In this document: piece after piece, positions 8,796 to 15,861 of the stretch
Layout: the number at the start of each line of letters is the position of its first letter
Position numbering within the stretch: position 1 is the first letter of the stretch
Assembly: GCA_964351905.1 (NCBI GenBank)
Contig: CAYGPG010000024.1
Location: 1-27,547 of the forward strand
From: GCA-2708415 sp964351905
Lineage (GTDB): Bacteria; Pseudomonadota; Alphaproteobacteria; Micavibrionales; Micavibrionaceae
Length of the DNA: 27,547 bases
Direction of reading: 5' to 3'
Position numbers and translations under genes: made by a program
Notes under the pieces: model-generated
Told to the model about the DNA's origin: nothing
Database searches by the model: none
Seen by the model: only the letters and a program-made list of their open reading frames with translations

Positions 8796-8948
8796 ATCAT
8801 GAAAGCTCAATATTATTTTTTATGGTTAATATTTTTTTAAATAAAATTGCATTTTGTTAACCCTTTATAGACCTCTAAGCAGTTACAATATATAGTAATT
8901 TTTGAAAAATATTGTTGTTCATCTCTTTTCAATCGAAAGGTCTATTTT

Positions 8949-10076
8949 ATGCAAACATCTGTTGTGATCTGCGGATATAAACGCTCTCCCTTTACTTTTG
9001 CGACCAAGGGCGCATTGGCAAAGACCCGCCCCGATGATATGGCGGCGGACGTCATTAAGGCTTTGATAGAAGAAACGGGCGCAAAAGCAGATGATATCGA
9101 AGATTTATTAATGGGCTGTGCGTTCCCCGAAGCGGAACAGGGCTTTAACCTTGGTAAAATCGTCGCTCAATTGGCTGGTCTGCCTGATAGCGTTGCGGGT
9201 GCAACCGTAAATCGTTTTTGTGGATCATCTATGACGACCGTACAAATGGCGGCGGGATATATCCAAATGGGTGCGGGTGAAATGTTTGTTTGTGCAGGCG
9301 TTGAAAGCATGAGCCGTATCCCGATGGGAGGCTTTAATCCGATGCCAAATCCCAAAATGATGGATGTGTGTCCGGCGGCTTATATTAGCATGGGTATTAC
9401 AGCAGAAAATTTAGCGAAGAAATATAAAATTGATCGTAACGCGCAAGAAGAATTTGCGGTTGGCTCGCAAAACAAAGCGGCAAAAGCGCAAGAGGCAGGG
9501 CATTTCAAAGATGAAATCGTGACTGTTGATGGCGTGAGCGAAGATGGCTGTATTCGTGCAGGCTCCACCAAGGAAGCCTTGGCAGGGTTGCCTTTGGCAT
9601 TTGATAAAGATGGTAGTGTTACAGCAGGAACGGCGTCTCCGTTAACAGATGGTGCATCTGCGGTTTTGGTCGCGTCTGAAGAGTATGCGAAAAAACACGG
9701 CTTGCCGATTATGGCGCGGATTAAATCTGTCGGTGTTGCGGGTTGTGCGGCGGATATCATGGGAATTGGTCCTGTGCCTGCGTCTAACAAAGCGTTGGAA
9801 CGCGCAGAATTAAAAATAGATGATATTGATATCGTGGAATTAAACGAAGCCTTCGCGGCGCAAGCCTTATCTGTTTTGGCGGAATTAAAAGCTGATATGA
9901 CGAAAGTAAATTTAGATGGCGGCGCCATTGCGCTGGGTCATCCGCTCGGCGCATCGGGCGCACGGATCACAGGAAAGCTCGCCAGTTTGATGCAACGTGA
10001 GAAAAAGAAATACGGTCTTGCTACTATGTGCATCGGCGGTGGACAGGGTGTCGCGATTGTCTTGGAAAGCGTTTAA
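8949..10076 (+). CDS. fadA: Acetyl-CoA acyltransferase (thiolase, FadA type)
   Basis: A 375-residue thiolase performing the last step of beta-oxidation, cleavage of 3-ketoacyl-CoA by CoA. The catalytic set is complete: Cys91 in NRFCGSSM, the NEAF loop at 299-302, His331 in GGAIALGHPLGASGAR and Cys361 in TMCIGGGQGVA. Overall length is slightly below the usual 385-400. AAAGG nine bases before ATG 8949 is a good ribosome binding site. It heads a plus-strand operon with a small membrane protein and the dehydrogenase/hydratase fusion, as expected for a fad module. A biosynthetic acetoacetyl-CoA thiolase is less likely because of the partner gene. Confidence 0.9.
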   Translation: MQTSVVICGYKRSPFTFATKGALAKTRPDDMAADVIKALIEETGAKADDIEDLLMGCAFPEAEQGFNLGKIVAQLAGLPDSVAGATVNRFCGSSMTTVQMAAGYIQMGAGEMFVCAGVESMSRIPMGGFNPMPNPKMMDVCPAAYISMGITAENLAKKYKIDRNAQEEFAVGSQNKAAKAQEAGHFKDEIVTVDGVSEDGCIRAGSTKEALAGLPLAFDKDGSVTAGTASPLTDGASAVLVASEEYAKKHGLPIMARIKSVGVAGCAADIMGIGPVPASNKALERAELKIDDIDIVELNEAFAAQALSVLAELKADMTKVNLDGGAIALGHPLGASGARITGKLASLMQREKKKYGLATMCIGGGQGVAIVLESV

Positions 10077-10082
10077 TTGAGA

Positions 10083-10349
10083 ATGAGCGATAGCGATTTA
10101 AAGGCTATTCAAGAAAGAAATAAACGCGTTGAAATGGATAAGGCGTGGGAAACGTCATGGGCGCGCCGAGGATTTATTGCGGCATTTACCTATGTGATTG
10201 CGGCGCTTTACATGAATTACGCAGGGCTTGGTAATCCCTTACTTGGCGCGTTTGTGCCAACGGGTGGGTACCTTCTTTCAACGTTATCACTACCGTTTAT
10301 TAAGAATTTTTGGATAAAAAATATTTATAAAAAGCAGGAGTCAAAATGA
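10083..10349 (+). CDS. Small membrane protein inside the beta-oxidation operon
   Basis: An 88-residue protein beginning at ATG 10083, seven bases after the thiolase stop. An in-frame TTG at 10077 would add two residues but is a less likely start. A charged N-terminus (about 1-28, helical, many Lys/Arg/Glu) is followed by two hydrophobic segments, about 30-48 and 52-74, and a basic tail. Its stop codon overlaps the next start in an ATGA (10346-10349), so it is translationally coupled to the FadN-like gene. No family is recognised. A role in tethering or assisting the membrane-proximal fatty-acid machinery is only a guess from position. Confidence 0.7.
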   Translation: MSDSDLKAIQERNKRVEMDKAWETSWARRGFIAAFTYVIAALYMNYAGLGNPLLGAFVPTGGYLLSTLSLPFIKNFWIKNIYKKQESK

Positions 10350-12799
10350 CTATTAATAAAGTTGCAGTCATCGGTGCAGGCGTCATGGGGAGCGGGATTG
10401 CCGCGCAGATTGCGAATGCAGGCGTGCCCGTTGTGTTGTTGGATATTGTGCCACAAGAGGCGAGGAGCGGTGCAACCGCGACAGGGAATAATAAAGATGC
10501 CGAAGACCGAAATATTATTACCAAAGGCGCGGTGGCCAAGATGTTAAAAACAGATCCTGCGCCTTTTATGTCAAAGAAGAATGCCAAGTTAATAGAAGTT
10601 GGTAATTTAGAAGATGATTTAGAAAAAATTGGTGATTGTGATTGGATTGTTGAAGTTGTTTTAGAAGATTTAAAAATCAAACATGCAACATACGAGAAGA
10701 TTCAAAAGCACCGCAAAAAAGGATCGATTGTCTCATCGAACACCTCAACGATTTTGTTGGAAAAACTAACCGAAGGTCAGCCAAAAGAATTTATTGAAGA
10801 TTTTATGATTACGCACTTTTTCAATCCTGTGCGTTATATGCGCCTTCTTGAAATTATTAAGAGCGACAAAACCAATTCCAAATCTGTTGAAACTATTCGT
10901 CAATTTTGTGATGAGCGTTTGGGTAAAGGCGTTGTGTTTTGTAAGGATACACCTGGATTTATCGTCAACCGCTTGCTCGTTTTTTGGATGCAAACGGCGT
11001 TGAATGTCGCGGTGGAAGATAGTGTGCCGTTGGAAGTGGCAGATGCCGTGATGGGTAAACCCATTGGTGTGCCAAAGACAGCCGTGTTTGGTTTGATTGA
11101 TTTGGTGGGTGTCGATTTGATGCCTTATTTGGCCAATTCAATGTTATCGGCTCTGCCAAAAGATGATCAATATCGTGAGATTTATAAAGATTATCCGTTT
11201 GTCGGGCAGATGATTGAGGCGGGATATAACGGCCGTAAAGGTAAGGGTGGATTTTATCGTTTAAATCCTGACGCGCCAAAAGGATCAAAAGAAAAACAAA
11301 CATTGGATATTCATCCAGATAAGTTTGAAGAAAGCCAATACCGTAAATCTGATAAACAAAAATTAGAGTCTGTTAAGGCTGGTAAAAAAGGATTACGCGC
11401 GGTGGTAGAAACAGATGATCAAGGTGGTCATTATGCGTGGAAAGTATTAAGCCAAACGTTGGCTTATGCCGCGTCCCTTGTGCCGCAAATTGCAGATAAT
11501 ATTGCGGGCGTTGATGAGGCGATGCGCCTTGGCACCAATTGGAAAAAAGGGCCGTTCGAAATGATCGACGACCTTGGACCTAAATGGTTTGCCGATAAGC
11601 TAAAAGAAGAGGGGATTGATGTTCCTGAAATGCTTGAGGCTGTTGGTGACGGGACGTTCTATCAAGTCGAAGAGGGTCAATTACAATATTTTGGTACGGA
11701 TAAAAAATATCATAATGTTGAACGCGGTGAAGGTGTGCTTTTGCTACGTGATATTAAATTATCCAAAGAGCCAGTAATTAAAACAGCAAGCGCAAGCGTT
11801 TGGGATATTGATGGTGGTGTTCTTTGTGTTGAATTTACAGGCAAAATGAATGCGCTGGATGAGCATGTTTTTGAAGCATATCATAGGGCTATAAAACTTA
11901 TCGGCGACGGATCTGGCGATTATAAAGCGATGGTTATTTATAATGAAGGCTCACATTTTTCTGCTGGCGCGAATTTAGGGCTCGCCATTTTTGCCATGAA
12001 CATTGCGATGTGGCCACAAATTGAGGCGCTCGTTTCTGGTGGGCAGAAAGTTTATAAGGCGTTGAAATATGCGCCGTTTCCTGTTGTTAGTGCGCCGAGT
12101 GGTATGGCGTTGGGCGGTGGTTGTGAAATTTTATTGCATTCAGATCACGTACAGGCACATGCCGAAACCTATACCGGTTTGGTTGAAGTCGGTGTTGGTT
12201 TGCTCCCTGGTTGGGGCGGATGTAAAGAAATGCTGCTGCGTTATCAGGCCGAAGAAGAAAAGGCGTATGACAAAAATGTTGAAGGCGTAACAGGTGAGAA
12301 ATATATTTGGTTCTCCCCTAAGGTTACCCCCATGGGCGCGGTGCGTAAGGCGTTTGAGATGATTGGTTTGGCGAAGGTTGCAAAATCTGCGCAGGAAGCC
12401 AAAGAAATGAAATATTTAAGAGAAATAGATGGCATTACAATGAATCGTGACCGTTTATTGTTTGATGCCAAGCAAAAGGCATTGGAATTGGTCAACGGCT
12501 ATGAAGCGCCATTACCTGCCGAAGCCATCCGTGTTGCGGGTCCTGCGGGTAAATTAGCGCTTGATCTGGCTGTGTCTGATTTACGTGAATCTGGTAAGGC
12601 GACGCCGTATGATGTGACAGTATCAAGCGCGGTTGCGACCGTTTTAAGTGGCGGAAAAGATGGCGATTGGACAACGCCTGTTCATGAAGATGAACTTTAT
12701 AAATTAGAACGTGATGAATTTATGAAACTTATCAAAAACGGCGGCACGCAAGACCGTGTTGAACATATGTTGACCACGGGTAAGCCGCTTCGGAATTAA
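10346..12799 (+). CDS. Fused 3-hydroxyacyl-CoA dehydrogenase / enoyl-CoA hydratase (FadN-like order)
   Basis: An 817-residue multifunctional beta-oxidation enzyme with the dehydrogenase first and the hydratase last, as in Bacillus FadN and opposite to E. coli FadB. The Rossmann motif GAGVMGSG (10-17) opens the NAD-binding domain. The dehydrogenase dyad is His157 in THFFNPV and Glu169, with Ser134 in SNTSTI and Asn208 in GFIVNRL. The crotonase domain starts near residue 485: FSAGANLGL (538-546) for the oxyanion hole and Glu594 (GGGCEILLHSD) plus Glu614 (GLVEVGVG). The two glutamates are 20 apart, as in mammalian enoyl-CoA hydratase. GCAGGAG precedes ATG 10346, which overlaps the stop of the small membrane protein gene. 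Both activities appear intact. Confidence 0.93.
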   Translation: MTINKVAVIGAGVMGSGIAAQIANAGVPVVLLDIVPQEARSGATATGNNKDAEDRNIITKGAVAKMLKTDPAPFMSKKNAKLIEVGNLEDDLEKIGDCDWIVEVVLEDLKIKHATYEKIQKHRKKGSIVSSNTSTILLEKLTEGQPKEFIEDFMITHFFNPVRYMRLLEIIKSDKTNSKSVETIRQFCDERLGKGVVFCKDTPGFIVNRLLVFWMQTALNVAVEDSVPLEVADAVMGKPIGVPKTAVFGLIDLVGVDLMPYLANSMLSALPKDDQYREIYKDYPFVGQMIEAGYNGRKGKGGFYRLNPDAPKGSKEKQTLDIHPDKFEESQYRKSDKQKLESVKAGKKGLRAVVETDDQGGHYAWKVLSQTLAYAASLVPQIADNIAGVDEAMRLGTNWKKGPFEMIDDLGPKWFADKLKEEGIDVPEMLEAVGDGTFYQVEEGQLQYFGTDKKYHNVERGEGVLLLRDIKLSKEPVIKTASASVWDIDGGVLCVEFTGKMNALDEHVFEAYHRAIKLIGDGSGDYKAMVIYNEGSHFSAGANLGLAIFAMNIAMWPQIEALVSGGQKVYKALKYAPFPVVSAPSGMALGGGCEILLHSDHVQAHAETYTGLVEVGVGLLPGWGGCKEMLLRYQAEEEKAYDKNVEGVTGEKYIWFSPKVTPMGAVRKAFEMIGLAKVAKSAQEAKEMKYLREIDGITMNRDRLLFDAKQKALELVNGYEAPLPAEAIRVAGPAGKLALDLAVSDLRESGKATPYDVTVSSAVATVLSGGKDGDWTTPVHEDELYKLERDEFMKLIKNGGTQDRVEHMLTTGKPLRN

Positions 12800-12803
12800 A
12801 ACC

Positions 12804-13301
12804 ATGGATGATAGTTGGGCAAAAGATATATTTCTTGAAATTCAGGAAAGACCCTATAATTGTTTGCCGCCAACACCAAGCGATACTTGTAATAACTGCT
12901 TTTATAAAGGTAGGGAATTAATACAGCGTCTCGCCATCCTTGGTTATACCGTCAGAGGCCGTGTTGCAGAAACGACATGGAAAGCAAAAGGAATTCCTAA
13001 AGAAATTTCGGATCTTCTGCCCGATGATCTTTTAACGACTCATTTTTACGCTGAAATTTATCAAGATAATGAGTGGCGTATTATTGATCCTAGTTTTCAG
13101 CCATCTTTAAAAAAATATGGATTAACAATAGGATCTTGGGAGAATGGGAAAAGTTGTTTTCCTTTAGTTAAAGTTTATAGCCAAGAAGAATCTATCGCGT
13201 ACCAAAAAATGTGGTTTGACGAAGAATATCAGAAAGATTTCTTTGAACGTGGTGGTGCGTGTTGGGATGCGTTGAACAAGTGGTTTAACGAAATTGCCTA
13301 A
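12804..13301 (+). CDS. Small transglutaminase-fold protein with intact Cys-His-Asp triad
   Basis: A 165-residue protein that I assign to the transglutaminase/papain-like superfamily on motif spacing. Cys32 starts a helix (CFYKGRELIQRLAILGYTVR) whose Arg51 sits 19 residues on, as in the usual C-x(18)-R core. His80 in THFYAEIY and Asp95 in EWRIIDPSF are 15 apart, the standard His-to-Asp spacing of that core. A second cysteine (Cys29) is nearby. The domain is short and lacks a signal peptide, so it is probably cytoplasmic. It starts four bases after the FadN-like stop, so it belongs to the same operon. The substrate is unknown: peptidase, amidase or acyltransferase are all possible. Confidence 0.65.
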   Translation: MDDSWAKDIFLEIQERPYNCLPPTPSDTCNNCFYKGRELIQRLAILGYTVRGRVAETTWKAKGIPKEISDLLPDDLLTTHFYAEIYQDNEWRIIDPSFQPSLKKYGLTIGSWENGKSCFPLVKVYSQEESIAYQKMWFDEEYQKDFFERGGACWDALNKWFNEIA

Positions 13302-13302
13302 T

Positions 13303-13331
13303 AAAAAGCGGAGCCTGATGGCTCCGTTTTA
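13303..13331. terminator. Bidirectional intrinsic terminator
   Basis: CGGAGC (13309-13314) pairs with GCTCCG (13321-13326) around a CTGATG loop. TTTT follows on the plus strand and, read the other way, CTTTTTAT on the minus strand. It serves the convergent ends of the transglutaminase-fold gene and the lipoprotein gene. Confidence 0.8.
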
Positions 13332-13352
13332 AAATTCTTAATTTATAATCTC

Positions 13353-13655
13353 TTATTTAGAAATTTGTGTGAATTGTGGTTCTGCGCTTTGCATGACTGG
13401 TGTGTCATCCACAACAGGAGCGGGAGCAGGAACTTCTACAATTACTTCTTTTTCTACGATTACAACTTCAGGTTCTGGCGCAGGGGCAGGCATTCTTTTT
13501 CCTGCCTCAACAGTACGTTCTTCTGTATAGGCACCGCCACGTGAACATTCATCTAATTCATCGTTACAAGGTGGAATAGAGCCACAAGCGCTTAAGGCTA
13601 GTGTTGTCATTGCGATAAGTGCGAAAGCTGAAAATTTTGTTCCTAATTTAGTCAT
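13353..13655 (-). CDS. Small lipoprotein with Pro/Val/Glu-rich tail
   Basis: A 100-residue predicted lipoprotein. The signal sequence (MTKLGTKFSAFALIAMTTLA) ends in a lipobox LSAC with Cys24 as the lipidated residue. The mature part has further cysteines at 30 and 37 and a low-complexity segment with alternating PAPAPEPE, VVIVEKEVIVEV and PAPAPV. This resembles an extended linker that spans the periplasm. The residue after the lipid Cys is Gly, not Asp, which in the E. coli rule would favour outer-membrane sorting. AAAGGATTTTAGA before the ATG supplies a ribosome binding site. No family function is recognised. Confidence 0.75.
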   Translation of the reverse strand: MTKLGTKFSAFALIAMTTLALSACGSIPPCNDELDECSRGGAYTEERTVEAGKRMPAPAPEPEVVIVEKEVIVEVPAPAPVVDDTPVMQSAEPQFTQISK

Positions 13656-13716
13656 TCTAAAATCCTTTGTTCAATTTTATGTAATATTATGAATTACTTA
13701 TAGAGTACCATATATA

Positions 13717-13752
13717 AAAACAGAGCCTTTTACAAGGATATGCAAAAGGCTC
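13717..13752 (-). terminator. Terminator of the M32-like gene
   Basis: A 9-bp stem (GAGCCTTTT at 13723-13731 with AAAAGGCTC at 13744-13752) with a 12-base loop lies just beyond the stop of the minus-strand M32 homologue. On the minus strand it is followed by TGTTTTTAT. Confidence 0.75.
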
Positions 13753-13773
13753 AATCGATTATTCTAAGCTATT

Positions 13774-15336
13774 TTATCGTTTATCGCTGAGATAGCGGCG
13801 CTCCAAATGCTTTAACAGGGCTTCTGTACTCAGATCTTTTCCTGTTATGGCCTGAATAGTTTCAAGAGGTTCTTTAGAACGACCAAGGTCATGTATGTTC
13901 TCTTTGAGGAAATGACCCACTTTATCCAAATGGCCTTTTTGAATCTCATTTGGAAGATCATCAATATTTTGATACAGGGTATCATTCAATTCAGCCGCAA
14001 TAATATGCGATAACGTGTTTGTTGGAATAAAGCCAAAACGCCCCGTAAACCAGTCAGGATTTTGTAGAACACCTTCGGCTATATTATCAGGGGCGCATCC
14101 TAAGAGCGCTTTACTCTCTTCGTTCCATCGCTCTTGAATATCTTTAACGTCTAATCCACCATTAATAAGATCGCGTTCAATACGATAACGTAAAATATCA
14201 TGGAAAATTTTACTCAACTCATCTGCATTATTGCGAACAGAAGTCGGGTTAATACGTTTCTTTAATTGATATAAATTTTCAGGTTCAAAAGATTTATTTT
14301 TAAACTGTCGAAAGACCCCTTCGGCACGGACAGAGATAAAATCAAAGAATTGGGGTGTGCGTCCAATAATTGTTTCATAAAGTTGGCTTAGCGCATTGAG
14401 GATAATTGTTCCTTGATCTTGACCAACAGGTTGGCTGTACCACTCGCTTGGTAAATTTTGATAGTAAAGCCCACGTGCGCCTTGATATAGGGTATCTTCA
14501 AGTGAATCTAAAAAGTTTGTGTTATTACCACAACGTACTAAAACCCTTGTATCTTCTGGGTTTCCACCTGTCATAGGGCTAGAATTTGAGACATACAAAC
14601 CGCCGCGATTAAAATCAAAACCCATGATTTCAAGTACGGTTTTATTGAGCCACATCTGATCTGCCTTGGTAAAATCACCATCCAGAGGAATAGGCGCATC
14701 TTGTGCATTTTGCTTTTCTAATGCTTTTTGATAAAGCGATGTGAGAGGAGACAGAAGACTGTCATATAGATCATCCATTTGACGATCTGAAATATCGCTT
14801 GCGTAGCCCATCAAAAGTGCACGGTAGGGAGAAGCTGTCTTGAATTTATTTTGCTTATGTTCAGAAATCTTTTTATAGAGATCAACAACTTTTTGAACGT
14901 ATGGTTCAGCAGATTTCCAATCGCTTTTTTTAAGTGCTTGGGCGTGCATTTTGCGCCCCTCGTTTGAGACTTGAACCGATGCAATATAAAGCTCTGGCGG
15001 CAGAGCAGACAAATGAGAATGAATGCGGCGCATCTCTTTTAAATTAGCAAGATCCCACTTATTCCAATCCTTTTTATTATTTTCTGCTTCGCTTTCAACC
15101 TGATCCAATAAATTCGTAACAGATGGTGTGGTTGTTTCGGCATAAATTCTTTTTGTAATAGAAGAAATATCATGCAGGCGTTTTGAAATACTTCCTGACG
15201 GCATTGCGGTCATCATATCAACAGCTAATGTATTTCGGATCGAAAACATTGTGTTTAGATTAGCAAAGTAAAATTTAAGATCATTATAGCCAGTGGACGG
15301 CGTTGAAATGGTTTTAAATGGAGCGGAATCGGTCAT
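13774..15336 (-). CDS. M32 carboxypeptidase homologue lacking all metal ligands (pseudoenzyme)
   Basis: A full-length 520-residue member of the M32 (Taq carboxypeptidase) fold. Family landmarks recalled from M32 sequences line up: MMTAMPSGSISKRL near 41 (family WDxxTxMPxGG), IMGFDFNRGGLYVS at 237-250, EDTRVLVR at 261-268, LPSEWYSQPVG at 295-305, ADELSKIFHDILRYRIERDL at 371-390, DVKDIQERWNE at 396-406 and GRFGFIPTNTLSHIIAAEL at 432-450. The zinc motif HExxH is replaced by Tyr284-Gln285-Gly-Ala-Arg288. The third ligand, the Glu of HESQSR 30 residues later, is Asn314. The HPF motif is SSPM. The frame is otherwise uninterrupted, so the gene is maintained but cannot bind zinc in the usual way. It is divergent from the small basic gene at 15453. 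Confidence 0.85.
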   Translation of the reverse strand: MTDSAPFKTISTPSTGYNDLKFYFANLNTMFSIRNTLAVDMMTAMPSGSISKRLHDISSITKRIYAETTTPSVTNLLDQVESEAENNKKDWNKWDLANLKEMRRIHSHLSALPPELYIASVQVSNEGRKMHAQALKKSDWKSAEPYVQKVVDLYKKISEHKQNKFKTASPYRALLMGYASDISDRQMDDLYDSLLSPLTSLYQKALEKQNAQDAPIPLDGDFTKADQMWLNKTVLEIMGFDFNRGGLYVSNSSPMTGGNPEDTRVLVRCGNNTNFLDSLEDTLYQGARGLYYQNLPSEWYSQPVGQDQGTIILNALSQLYETIIGRTPQFFDFISVRAEGVFRQFKNKSFEPENLYQLKKRINPTSVRNNADELSKIFHDILRYRIERDLINGGLDVKDIQERWNEESKALLGCAPDNIAEGVLQNPDWFTGRFGFIPTNTLSHIIAAELNDTLYQNIDDLPNEIQKGHLDKVGHFLKENIHDLGRSKEPLETIQAITGKDLSTEALLKHLERRYLSDKR

Positions 15337-15452
15337 ATTAGAATAGCCCTTATTTATTATTTTATGCCTAGCATTATAGCTTCTCTTATCGAGGTTAAGA
15401 ATGTTTTAATTTTGCTGAATTATAATAAATATAGTATAAAAAGAGGGTGCAG

Positions 15453-15686
15453 ATGTTCTGGAAAAAGAAACCCAAGAAAACGGTCAATAAAAGCGATGAT
15501 ATTAAAGCGCAAGCACAAAAAATCATGGCGGCGAAGCGTGAGGAAATTGGTTCTGAAACCTTGAATCAAATTCAAAAGACGATTATGGCCAAGCAATCTT
15601 CTGTTTTAGAAAAATCCAAGCGTACTATTTTAAATGCGGATGAGGATAAGGTGAGAGATAATTTGTCATTATGGTTAAAGGAATAA
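15453..15686 (+). CDS. Small basic hypothetical protein
   Basis: A 77-residue protein starting MFWKKKPKKTVNKSDDIK, highly charged and probably helical, with no cysteine and no membrane segment. ATG 15453 is preferred over the in-frame GTG at 15447 because AGAGGG lies a few bases upstream of the ATG. The C-terminal half (SSVLEKSKRTILNADEDKVRDNL) could form an amphipathic helix. The palindromic repeat at 15689 begins three bases after its stop codon. No family is recognised. Clean start and codon content support a real gene, but modestly. Confidence 0.55.
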   Translation: MFWKKKPKKTVNKSDDIKAQAQKIMAAKREEIGSETLNQIQKTIMAKQSSVLEKSKRTILNADEDKVRDNLSLWLKE

Positions 15687-15688
15687 TT

Positions 15689-15794
15689 TATAGTCATTTA
15701 CATTTATCTTCTGGCAGCGTTACTCGCTCGTAAAATAGTAAACTATTCGTCCTCTCTCGTGCCTTGTCAGAAAATAAAGCTAAATAACTATAAT
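15689..15794. repeat. Palindromic repeat, copy 1 (106 bp), upstream of acyl-CoA dehydrogenase
   Basis: An imperfect inverted repeat with TATAGTC at the left end and AACTATA at the right. Long arms (about 30 bases each) carry TTCTGGCAG on the left and CTTGTCAGAAAATAAAG on the right. A second copy lies at 26685-26793. Between the arms is a perfect small palindrome AATAGTAAACTATT (15735-15748). The right arm contains TTGTCA (15764-15769) and TATAAT (15789-15794), 19 bases apart, promoter-like for the gene starting at 15862. It may be a MITE-like element or a shared regulatory structure. Confidence 0.8.
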
Positions 15795-15861
15795 AAATAG
15801 AAAGTTAAAGAAAATAGCTCTATACTTCTAAATGTAATTTTTAAAAAAATGAGAAAAATAT

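Noticed and set aside
9380..9928. 182-codon minus-strand frame inside the thiolase gene
   Set aside because: Antisense shadow of a complete, motif-bearing thiolase gene.
10077..10085. TTG start for the small membrane protein
   Set aside because: It would add only two residues and abut the thiolase stop directly; the ATG at 10083 is the more usual start.
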